Assembly: GCA_014190295.1 (NCBI GenBank)
Contig: BJGF01000004.1
Span: 1-46,443 of the forward strand
DNA from: Actinomycetes bacterium
GTDB taxonomy: Bacteria > Actinomycetota > Acidimicrobiia > Acidimicrobiales > Ilumatobacteraceae
DNA: 46,443 nucleotides
Direction: 5' to 3'
A program made the position numbers and the translations under genes. Of the stretch, positions 25,174 through 31,923 are shown piece by piece. A model generated the notes under the pieces. The model did not search any database. It worked only from the letters and a program-made list of their open reading frames with translations, and had not been told where the DNA came from. How positions within the stretch are numbered: the stretch's first letter is position 1; each line of letters starts with the position of its first letter.

Positions 25174-25191
25174 GGTTCCCAGTTGGAAACC
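25174..25191 (-). promoter_or_regulatory. Stem-loop in the pnp 5' leader
   Basis: On the minus strand GGTTTCC pairs with GGGAACC around an AACT loop, with one G-U pair. It lies about 65 bases upstream of the pnp ATG in the 187-base rpsO-pnp spacer. In E. coli a hairpin in this spacer is cut by RNase III and mediates PNPase autoregulation. A similar role here is inferred from position only. Nothing else clear was seen in the spacer, and no strong terminator separates the genes. Confidence 0.45.
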
Positions 25192-25295
25192 TCGCGAAGA
25201 CTTCTTTCATCCGCGAAATACTCAACTGACAACCAACTACAGATTGCTCGATTGGTTTATGTTGTTTCTATTATTTTTCTATTACTAGCGACCGT

Positions 25296-25559
25296 CTAAC
25301 GACGCAAGCCAAGATCTTCAAGAAGTTTTCGATACTTCTCGATGTTGTTGTCTCGTACGTAATCAAGCATTCGTCGGCGACGACCAACCATCATCAACAA
25401 TCCACGACGGGAGTGATGGTCCTTTACGTGGCTCTGAAGATGCACGGTGAGACTATTGATGCGCTCAGTTAGAAGTGCAATTTGTACTTCTGGTGAGCCC
25501 GAGTCTGTCGCGTGCTGGCCGTGTTTGCTAATGACATCTTTAGTCGGAGCAATTGCCAT
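25296..25559 (-). CDS. rpsO: 30S ribosomal protein S15
   Basis: The 87-residue S15 binds the central-domain junction of 16S rRNA early in small-subunit assembly. The conserved core is easily read: [19 protein letters not shown], then [20 protein letters not shown] and [16 protein letters not shown]. Length is typical. A GAAAGG ribosome-binding site lies about 11 bases before the ATG, and structured leader RNA precedes it. Gene order rpsO-pnp-dapB is conserved. ribF, normally just upstream, is separated from it here by the plus-strand ribE-fbiC block. Confidence 0.97.
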   Translation of the reverse strand: MAIAPTKDVISKHGQHATDSGSPEVQIALLTERINSLTVHLQSHVKDHHSRRGLLMMVGRRRRMLDYVRDNNIEKYRKLLEDLGLRR

Positions 25560-25570
25560 TTTGATTTTCG

Positions 25571-25643
25571 CCTTTCAAAATCTCACAAGCAGACTTTTCT
25601 AGCCAGTGAGATATCTGGTCGCCACGACCTTTTGGTCAGTGGC
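25571..25643 (-). promoter_or_regulatory. Structured rpsO leader, candidate S15 autoregulatory RNA
   Basis: Two hairpins can form in the rpsO transcript. The distal one (25643-25621) has outer arms GCCAC/GTGGC and inner arms GACC/GGTC around an AAAA loop, with one unpaired U. The proximal one pairs ATCTCAC (from 25612) with GTGAGAT (to 25580) across a 19-base loop and ends four bases before the GAAAGG ribosome-binding site at 25576-25571. An alternative GGTC-GTGGC-GACC hairpin would compete with the first. Several bacterial groups use S15-binding leaders to repress rpsO. The match to a known class was not tested. Confidence 0.5.
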
Positions 25644-25746
25644 ATCGCATCAGAGGTATGAGCCCTAATTGACCCCTTCAATCTACGGCGTGTTGTTCAT
25701 GAAACCACCCTGCATTAGGCCTGCTTAATAAGTAGTGTCGTTAGGC

Positions 25747-26352
25747 GTGTTCACCGGAATCGTCGAAGAGCTTGGCAGGGTCGCCGAATTAAGCGGTTCG
25801 CGATTGAGCATTACGGCCAGCACAGTGCTTAATGGCTCGCAAGTTGGCTCATCAATCGCCGTTAACGGTTGCTGCCTGACCGTCGTTGAACTTGATCAAA
25901 GTTCTTGGCGCACAGATATCAGCGAAGAAACATTTTCACGGACGAATTTGGGTGCACTCAAAGTTGGTGATGTTGTCAACCTAGAACGACCAATGGCACT
26001 CGGTGATCGACTGGGCGGACATCTCGTACTTGGTCACGTCGATGCAGTCGGTGAAGTTGTCTCGCCGGTGCCGAACTTAGTTGTGCGAATCCCCCGCGAT
26101 CTGATGCATCTGATAGTCGAAAAAGGTTCGGTAACTGTGGATGGCGTCAGCCTGACTGCTTTTGATCTGACTACAGACACATTCTCTGTGGCGGTGATAC
26201 CTCATACGACAAAAGTGACAACATTGGGTGTGCGCAAAATTGGTGACCAAGTAAATATCGAAATGGACATGATGGCCAAGCACATTGAGAGAATGAACGT
26301 GCAAAGTGATTCGACGACGAAACCGCGCGTGAAGAAATGGTGGCGCAGGTGA
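25747..26352 (+). CDS. ribE: Riboflavin synthase, alpha subunit
   Basis: The 201-residue enzyme dismutates two 6,7-dimethyl-8-ribityllumazine molecules to riboflavin and 5-amino-6-ribitylaminouracil. It consists of two lumazine-binding repeats. The first starts FTGIVEELGRV and includes VNGCCLTVV. The second starts near LGGHLVLGHVDAVGEV and includes KGSVTVDGVSLTA. I chose the GTG at 25747 because the family begins with MFTGIVEE; a GTG at 25735 would add four residues. No other riboflavin gene is adjacent. The last bases overlap the chorismate mutase gene, and fbiC follows. It is divergent from rpsO. Confidence 0.94.
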   Translation: MFTGIVEELGRVAELSGSRLSITASTVLNGSQVGSSIAVNGCCLTVVELDQSSWRTDISEETFSRTNLGALKVGDVVNLERPMALGDRLGGHLVLGHVDAVGEVVSPVPNLVVRIPRDLMHLIVEKGSVTVDGVSLTAFDLTTDTFSVAVIPHTTKVTTLGVRKIGDQVNIEMDMMAKHIERMNVQSDSTTKPRVKKWWRR

Positions 26353-27107
26353 GCGATCTTTCGAGCCTGCGTAAAAAAATTGATGAGATAGATTCAGCAA
26401 TCGTCAAGTTGCTTGCCGAGCGAATGCAAGTCTGTCGAGAAGTTGCCGAAGTAAAAGCAGAGTCAGCAACCGCAGTGATTCAGCCGCAACGCGTTCGCGA
26501 AGTTTTGACAGTGCGTCGCCAATGGGCAATCGACAGCAATGTCGACCCAGATTTCACAGAGCAACTGTTTCGAATTTTGCTCGCAGAAACACACCGAATC
26601 GAAATCGCTGGAGAACGCAATGAACCGGCACCAAACAAAACTGCTGACTCATTGCGCTCAGCGCTTGACACAGTTGCCTGTCGCATTGATCATGTCGTCG
26701 TCGCTGTGGCGAACCTAGAAACAGCGATGAGCTTTCTTGCATCGCTTGGTTTTAAAACAACTCGCACACAAGATTCAGCAATTGTCACCGCCGATGCCGG
26801 GGGCGTGACGGTCGTCTTGGTTGGCCCTGGTGATCCGAGTGTTGACGCGCATTTGGCCGCACACGGTTCTGGCGTGCAACACATCGCAATCGAAGTTCTT
26901 AATGCCGGTTTCGTGCAGCAAGCACTTGCCGAAGCAAAGGTGCCCTTGCTCACGGATGTGATCGTTGATGCCGATGGACACGAGCAGGTGTTCACTGTGC
27001 TTGACCCTTCGACAGGAGTACAACTTGGTTTTATCTCGCGCACTGGCCATCGCGTACCGATCAGCGGACATAATGTTCGCGCACTGTTTCGCGCGCTGGC
27101 TAAATAG
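26337..27107 (+). CDS. Chorismate mutase (AroQ type) fused to a VOC/glyoxalase-like domain
   Basis: A 256-residue two-domain protein. Residues 8-90 form a type II chorismate mutase helix set (LRKKIDEIDSAIVKLLAERM). Arg12, Arg29 and Lys40 sit at positions of active-site residues in E. coli chorismate mutase. Val53 appears to replace the Glu of the RE pair, so activity needs testing. Residues about 113-250 form a VOC domain like methylmalonyl-CoA epimerase or the N-terminal half of 4-hydroxyphenylpyruvate dioxygenase, with IDHVVVAV, then GSGVQHIAIEV. Two His ligands are plausible, but the third position (usually Glu) reads LGF. It overlaps ribE by 16 bases; an alternative GTG at 26349 would give a four-base GTGA overlap. 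Chorismate mutase supplies prephenate for Tyr and Phe. The role of the VOC half is unknown. Confidence 0.8.
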   Translation: MVAQVSDLSSLRKKIDEIDSAIVKLLAERMQVCREVAEVKAESATAVIQPQRVREVLTVRRQWAIDSNVDPDFTEQLFRILLAETHRIEIAGERNEPAPNKTADSLRSALDTVACRIDHVVVAVANLETAMSFLASLGFKTTRTQDSAIVTADAGGVTVVLVGPGDPSVDAHLAAHGSGVQHIAIEVLNAGFVQQALAEAKVPLLTDVIVDADGHEQVFTVLDPSTGVQLGFISRTGHRVPISGHNVRALFRALAK

Positions 27108-27128
27108 CCCGCCCGAACAATCTCTGAC

Positions 27129-27150
27129 CCTTGCTAGCAAGCAAGCAAGG
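27129..27150 (+). promoter_or_regulatory. Hairpin in the spacer between the chorismate mutase fusion and fbiC
   Basis: CCTTGCT at 27129-27135 pairs with AGCAAGG at 27144-27150 around eight bases; internal GCAA repeats allow alternative pairings. It lies 22 bases after the stop in a 154-base spacer. There is no following T tract, so it is not a standard intrinsic terminator. It might stabilise the upstream mRNA end or reduce read-through into fbiC. Confidence 0.35.
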
Positions 27151-27261
27151 CGCTACGGTTAGGGGTGCACGACAAATACAAGAATCTTCACCGCTCTAAC
27201 AAGGTGACGAAACTTGGTCGGGCGCTCTCAACATAATTTCATCTATCCCTTTTGGAGGGCC

Positions 27262-29634
27262 ATGTTGTCTGAGAGTCGTCGCGTACCTGATACGTCAATC
27301 GCCGAAATCCCCACATCTGAATTAATGAGCCGTGCCCGTAAAATTCGCGACAAGGCTTTCGGTAGTCGAGTTACCTACTCGCCAAAAGTTTTTATACCAC
27401 TGACGATGTTGTGTCGTGACAAATGTGGATATTGCACTTTCGCCCAACCGCCGGCGCGATTAGAGAACCCGTACCTTTCTAGCGAACAAGTTCTCGCGAT
27501 CGCCAAGCAAGGCGCAAAGGCAGGTTGTCACGAAGCATTGTTCACACTCGGTGAGCGACCAGAACTGCGCTACGAAGTCGCCCGTGAATGGTTGAAGCAA
27601 AACAACTACGACAGCACTGTTCACTATCTGCACGACATGGCGGCACTCGTCTTGAAAGAAACTGGTTTGCTGCCGCACGCGAATGCTGGCGCGTTGTATC
27701 GCGACGAGTTGGAAATGCTGCGCCGCGTTTCGCCGTCACAAGGCATGATGATCGAAACTCTGCGCGACGATTTAGATTGCCACCGCGGTGCACCTGACAA
27801 AGAACCACAGCGCCGTCTCGACACATTGAATTTTGCCGGTGAATTAAAAATCGCTTTCACGACTGGCATCTTGGTCGGCATCGGCGAAACCCGTGGCGAC
27901 CGAATTGCTGCCCTTGAAGCCATCGCCGCATCACATGCGAAATACGGTCATGTGCAAGAAGTTATCGTGCAAAACTTTTTGCCGAAGCCACTGACAATTA
28001 TGCAACACGAAAAGCCATGCCCACAAGATGAATACTTGTGGTCAATCGCGGCAGCACGAATTATCTTGCCGCCAAGCATTCACTTGCAGGCACCACCGAA
28101 CCTGAGCGACGACTTCGCCGTTTTGCTAGACGCAGGCATCGACGATTGGGGCGGCGTTTCGCCAGTGACCGCAGACCATGTAAACCCAGAGCGTCCGTGG
28201 CCGGCACTTGACAAGTTGCGCGATGTAACAGAAAAACGCGATAAATCTCTTGCACCACGACTAACTATTTATCCAGAGTTTGCAAATGCACCAGCCAAGT
28301 GGCTCGACGAGTCACTGCATTTCAAAGTTCTAGATCGCAGTGACGCCGAAGGTTTGGGTCGCGATGATCCAGGTCAAGTTTGGCCAGAAAAAGTTACGGC
28401 TGCTGATGTCGTGCAAGATGGTGCCGAAGTTATTCTGATCGGCCACCGCTCGACACAGTGGTATTCGGGTGCGAATAATCCCCCACCGCTTTTGATCAGC
28501 GCTCGCAATGAAGGCAACAAAGTCAAAACAGGCCCAGTCGCAGAAGTGTTGCGCGGTGTTGAACTTGGCCAGCAAGTCGATCACGAACAAATCGTCACAT
28601 TGTTTGGCGCCCGCGGACTAGAGGTCAATGCAGTTGCTGCACTCGCCGATCAGTTGCGCCAACAAGTTGTCGGTGATGTCGTGACTTGGGTGCACAACCG
28701 AAATATCAACTACACCAATGTCTGCACATTCAAATGCAAATTCTGTGGATTTTCGAAGGGCCCACTCAGCCTAAATCTACGTGGCACTCCATATTTGTTG
28801 ACGCTTGACGATATTGCTGCGCGTGCTAGCGAAGCATGGGACAAAGGCGCCACCGAGGTAACTCTGCAAGGTGGCATTCATCCTGATTTTGATGGTGACT
28901 ATTACATTGATGTCGCTCGCGCTGTTAAAGATGCCGTGCCGCAGATGCACATTCACGGATTCACCGCACTTGAAGTCACCGAAGGCGCAAAGAGACTCGG
29001 CGAACCGTTGCACGAATATATTTTGCGACTCAAAGATGCTGGTCTTGCTTCACTGCCCGGCACAGCAGCCGAAATATTGGATGACGATATTCGCGCGATC
29101 ATCTGCTCGGACAAAATCAACACCGAAGAATGGCTCGAGTGTCACCGTGTCGCACACAAAGCGGGCTTGCGCTCGAACATCACGATCATGTTCGGATCTG
29201 TTGAACACCCGTTGAGTTGGGCCAAGCACATCGTGCGCACACGAGATTTGCAAAAAGAAACTGGCGGCTTCACCGAGTTCGTTGGTCTGCCGTTCGTGCA
29301 CATGGCGTCGCCGATTTATTTGCAACACAAGTCGCGTCGCGGTCCGACTTTTAGAGAAACCGTGTTGATGCATGCGATTGCACGAATCGCCTACCACGGC
29401 CTAATCGACAACATTCAAGTTTCATGGACCAAAATCGGCAAAGCCGGTGCGGCACAGTTGTTGCAAGCAGGTTGCAATGATTTGGGTGGCACACTAATGA
29501 ACGAAAATATTTCTCGTGCCGCTGGTGCGAGTCACGGCCAAGAGATGACTGAAGATTCGTTCAGGGCAATTGTCGAACCGCTTGGTCGAACTTTGCGTCA
29601 GCGCTCAACGCTGTATGACCTGAGTAAGGTCTAA
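27262..29634 (+). CDS. fbiC: 7,8-didemethyl-8-hydroxy-5-deazariboflavin (F0) synthase, CofG-CofH fusion
   Basis: The 790-residue bifunctional radical-SAM enzyme makes F0, the chromophore of coenzyme F420, from tyrosine and 5-amino-6-ribitylaminouracil. The first half is CofG-like with Cys51, Cys55 and Cys58 (CRDKCGYCTF). The second is CofH-like with Cys488, Cys492 and Cys495 (CTFKCKFCGFSKG). The two-domain fusion is typical of actinobacteria. I chose ATG 27262 because GGAGGG lies directly upstream, though the spacing is short. A start at 27214 would add 16 residues with no family pattern. The stop overlaps the stop of the convergent ribF gene. ribE and the chorismate mutase fusion precede it. 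Confidence 0.96.
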   Translation: MLSESRRVPDTSIAEIPTSELMSRARKIRDKAFGSRVTYSPKVFIPLTMLCRDKCGYCTFAQPPARLENPYLSSEQVLAIAKQGAKAGCHEALFTLGERPELRYEVAREWLKQNNYDSTVHYLHDMAALVLKETGLLPHANAGALYRDELEMLRRVSPSQGMMIETLRDDLDCHRGAPDKEPQRRLDTLNFAGELKIAFTTGILVGIGETRGDRIAALEAIAASHAKYGHVQEVIVQNFLPKPLTIMQHEKPCPQDEYLWSIAAARIILPPSIHLQAPPNLSDDFAVLLDAGIDDWGGVSPVTADHVNPERPWPALDKLRDVTEKRDKSLAPRLTIYPEFANAPAKWLDESLHFKVLDRSDAEGLGRDDPGQVWPEKVTAADVVQDGAEVILIGHRSTQWYSGANNPPPLLISARNEGNKVKTGPVAEVLRGVELGQQVDHEQIVTLFGARGLEVNAVAALADQLRQQVVGDVVTWVHNRNINYTNVCTFKCKFCGFSKGPLSLNLRGTPYLLTLDDIAARASEAWDKGATEVTLQGGIHPDFDGDYYIDVARAVKDAVPQMHIHGFTALEVTEGAKRLGEPLHEYILRLKDAGLASLPGTAAEILDDDIRAIICSDKINTEEWLECHRVAHKAGLRSNITIMFGSVEHPLSWAKHIVRTRDLQKETGGFTEFVGLPFVHMASPIYLQHKSRRGPTFRETVLMHAIARIAYHGLIDNIQVSWTKIGKAGAAQLLQAGCNDLGGTLMNENISRAAGASHGQEMTEDSFRAIVEPLGRTLRQRSTLYDLSKV

Positions 29635-30584
29635 ACGCCCGAGACGGCGCGAGTTTGTTCGATGTCGTGCTTGAGTTGCATCTTTAGTGCATCAATGTTC
29701 TCGAACTTTCGCTCGCCACGCAAGAAATGAGTGAACGAAAGTTTGACTTTTTCGTCGTAAAGGTCGCCAGAGAAGTCAAGCAGATGTGCTTCAAGCATCG
29801 AACTGTCGGCGTGCTCAAAAAAAGTTGGACGCCGACCCAAGTTGATCGCACAAGTATGCAACGAACCATCTTGGCGAGTCAATACTCCTGCATAAACACC
29901 GTCAGCAGGTATACAAATCGCTTTCGGCACTTCGATATTTGCCGTCGGAAACCCAATCTGACTGCCACGTTGATCGCCATGCACTACAACTCCACGCACT
30001 TCAAAGTGACGACCAAGCAATTGTGTTGCAAGTTCAACTTGCCCACCCGCAAGAGCACGACGAATTGCCGTACTGCTGACCGGTTCATCTACGCCGTCGC
30101 CACGCGCAATTAACTCAATCGGCATGACATCAAAATTAAATTTCGGACCGAGTTCGCGCAACATTGCAACATTGCCACCTCGCTTATACCCAAAGTGAAA
30201 GTCTTCGCCGATAATTACGCGCTTTGCAGATAATCCGTCTACGAGAACTCGTTTGACAAAATCGCTAGGTGCTTCGTGACTCGAGGCTTCGTCGAATCTG
30301 ACGATGCAGGTTGCATCTAACCCGGTGGCTGCGAGTAGTTCAAGCTTTTGATCTAAGTCAGTCAATAAAAGTGGAGCAGACTCGGGTCTTACAACACTCG
30401 CTGGATGACGATCGAAAGTTACGACAACACTTCGCGCATCAAGTATCTCGGCTTGCTGGCGAACTTGTTCGATCACAGCCTGGTGACCGCGGTGTACCCC
30501 GTCGTATGCGCCGATCGTGACCACACAACGGCGCTTTTTTTCGTCACTGCCAAAATCAAATTTTGAATCGTTAACAATTATCAT
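29631..30584 (-). CDS. ribF: Bifunctional riboflavin kinase/FAD synthetase
   Basis: The 317-residue enzyme phosphorylates riboflavin to FMN and adenylylates it to FAD. The N-terminal nucleotidyltransferase domain has VTIGAYDGVHRGHQ, then FDRHPASVVRPE and EDFHFGYKRGG, with the ISSTAIR-like VSSTAIRRAL. The C-terminal kinase domain has GDQRGSQIGFPTANI and ends in the helical segment after LYDEKVKLSFTHFLRGERKF. Order rbfA-truB-ribF is the common bacterial arrangement. The stop codon overlaps that of fbiC on the other strand. rpsO, usually next, is 4 kb away. Confidence 0.95.
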   Translation of the reverse strand: MIIVNDSKFDFGSDEKKRRCVVTIGAYDGVHRGHQAVIEQVRQQAEILDARSVVVTFDRHPASVVRPESAPLLLTDLDQKLELLAATGLDATCIVRFDEASSHEAPSDFVKRVLVDGLSAKRVIIGEDFHFGYKRGGNVAMLRELGPKFNFDVMPIELIARGDGVDEPVSSTAIRRALAGGQVELATQLLGRHFEVRGVVVHGDQRGSQIGFPTANIEVPKAICIPADGVYAGVLTRQDGSLHTCAINLGRRPTFFEHADSSMLEAHLLDFSGDLYDEKVKLSFTHFLRGERKFENIDALKMQLKHDIEQTRAVSGV

Positions 30585-30590
30585 TCATTC

Positions 30591-31469
30591 TCACGATACT
30601 GCGTTAGCCATTACCACACTTGGTTTGGCACGACCTGTTGCACTTGCTTCATAGATCGCGAGCAATGCGTCATTCTCATCGACTAGCACCCACGGCGACG
30701 GCGAATCCCATTTTTCTAACTCGCGACCATTCTTGATGAACGCTTTCGTATCTTCGTTCGCCACAACTCGACTCATTGATCGCACGGCAGTAATTGGTTC
30801 GTGTACAACAACTGCATCTAACGGTGAGGTTTCGTCTTGGGTAAATGTGCCCACAGCCGTGCGGCGTAAGTTTCGCAAATGTGCCGAGCCGCCCAATGCC
30901 CGACCTATGTCATCGGCGAGAGACCTTATATATGTGCCTGACGAGCATCGAACTTCGATATCTACGACACCAGGCTCAGGCATGCCAATAACTTTGAAAT
31001 CGTAGATAGTCAGACTGCGTTCGGCGCGCTCGACTTCGATGCCTTGTCGAGCCAACTCATGCAAACGAACACCGCCAACTTTAAGTGCCGAGACCATTGG
31101 CGGCACTTGTTTTATTTCTCCGACAAAGTTTTGTGCGACGACACGCTTTATTTCTTCAAGCGTCACACCAGACATATCGTGATTTGCCGTAACCGTGCCG
31201 GACGAATCAAGCGTCGAAGTTGAAGAACCTAAAACAATTTGACCCGTATAGGTTTTATCCAGACCCGTCAAAAAAACCAACAACCGAGTTACATAACCGA
31301 CGCCAACTAGCAATACTCCGGTTGCGTCCGGGTCAAGCGTGCCTGCATGACCAATTCGTCGTTCACCAAGTTGTTTACGCAAAACATTGATCACATCGTG
31401 ACTTGTCATCCCGGACGGCTTGTCGACTATCACAAGCCCATGTCGAGTTGGTGGCCTACGCCGAGCCAC
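30591..31469 (-). CDS. truB: tRNA pseudouridine-55 synthase
   Basis: A 292-residue pseudouridine synthase that modifies U55 in the T-loop of most tRNAs. It begins with a basic leader and GLVIVDKPSGMTSHDVI. The catalytic Asp46 lies in RIGHAGTLDPDATGVLLVG. KTYTGQIVLGSSTSTLD, the QVPPMVSALKVGG segment and CSSGTYIRSLADDIG are all standard. It lies five bases after rbfA and six bases before ribF, so the three genes form one tight unit. Confidence 0.96.
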   Translation of the reverse strand: MARRRPPTRHGLVIVDKPSGMTSHDVINVLRKQLGERRIGHAGTLDPDATGVLLVGVGYVTRLLVFLTGLDKTYTGQIVLGSSTSTLDSSGTVTANHDMSGVTLEEIKRVVAQNFVGEIKQVPPMVSALKVGGVRLHELARQGIEVERAERSLTIYDFKVIGMPEPGVVDIEVRCSSGTYIRSLADDIGRALGGSAHLRNLRRTAVGTFTQDETSPLDAVVVHEPITAVRSMSRVVANEDTKAFIKNGRELEKWDSPSPWVLVDENDALLAIYEASATGRAKPSVVMANAVS

Positions 31470-31474
31470 GAAAA

Positions 31475-31900
31475 TTAACCCTCAGATTTCTTGTCACCAA
31501 AAAGTTCTTGGCGGCGAATTTCGTCTTGACGTAGAACTTCATCAATGCGTTGAGCCGCACGAATCGCATCATCAGGGCGAAACTGCAAAATCGGTGTGCG
31601 TCGCGCACGAACTTGATCAGCAATCACGCTCTGCAAGCGTTTGCGATATTCGTTGAGTGCTTCAAGAATCTGTTCGTCTCCGTCCGCACCTTGAATCGAG
31701 TCGTAGTAGACGATCCCACGATTCATCTCAGAGTCAACATCTACAGATGTAATCGTCAAGAAAGCAAGACGATCATCATCGATTTTGGCGAGCTCATCGG
31801 CGATCACTTCACGCAATGTTTCGCTCAACCGGGCCGTGCGCGCATAACGGCGGCGGGTGTCAGTTCGTGCCACTTTCGGGCGTCGTCGTTGATTAGCCAT
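31475..31900 (-). CDS. rbfA: Ribosome-binding factor A
   Basis: The 141-residue 30S assembly factor binds near 16S helix 1 and supports late maturation and cold adaptation. The KH-like core includes RLSETLREVIADELAKI, the LTITSVDVDSEMNRGIVYYD strand pair and a C-terminal segment with PILQFRPDDAIRAAQRIDEV. The N-terminal 25 residues are Arg-rich. It heads the rbfA-truB-ribF unit. Its ATG is only 23 bases from that of divergent leuS, so the promoters of the two genes must overlap each other or each other's coding sequence. infB, usually upstream of rbfA, is not here. Confidence 0.94.
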   Translation of the reverse strand: MANQRRRPKVARTDTRRRYARTARLSETLREVIADELAKIDDDRLAFLTITSVDVDSEMNRGIVYYDSIQGADGDEQILEALNEYRKRLQSVIADQVRARRTPILQFRPDDAIRAAQRIDEVLRQDEIRRQELFGDKKSEG

Positions 31901-31923
31901 ACGCCGTTTAGGATACGGAGGTC

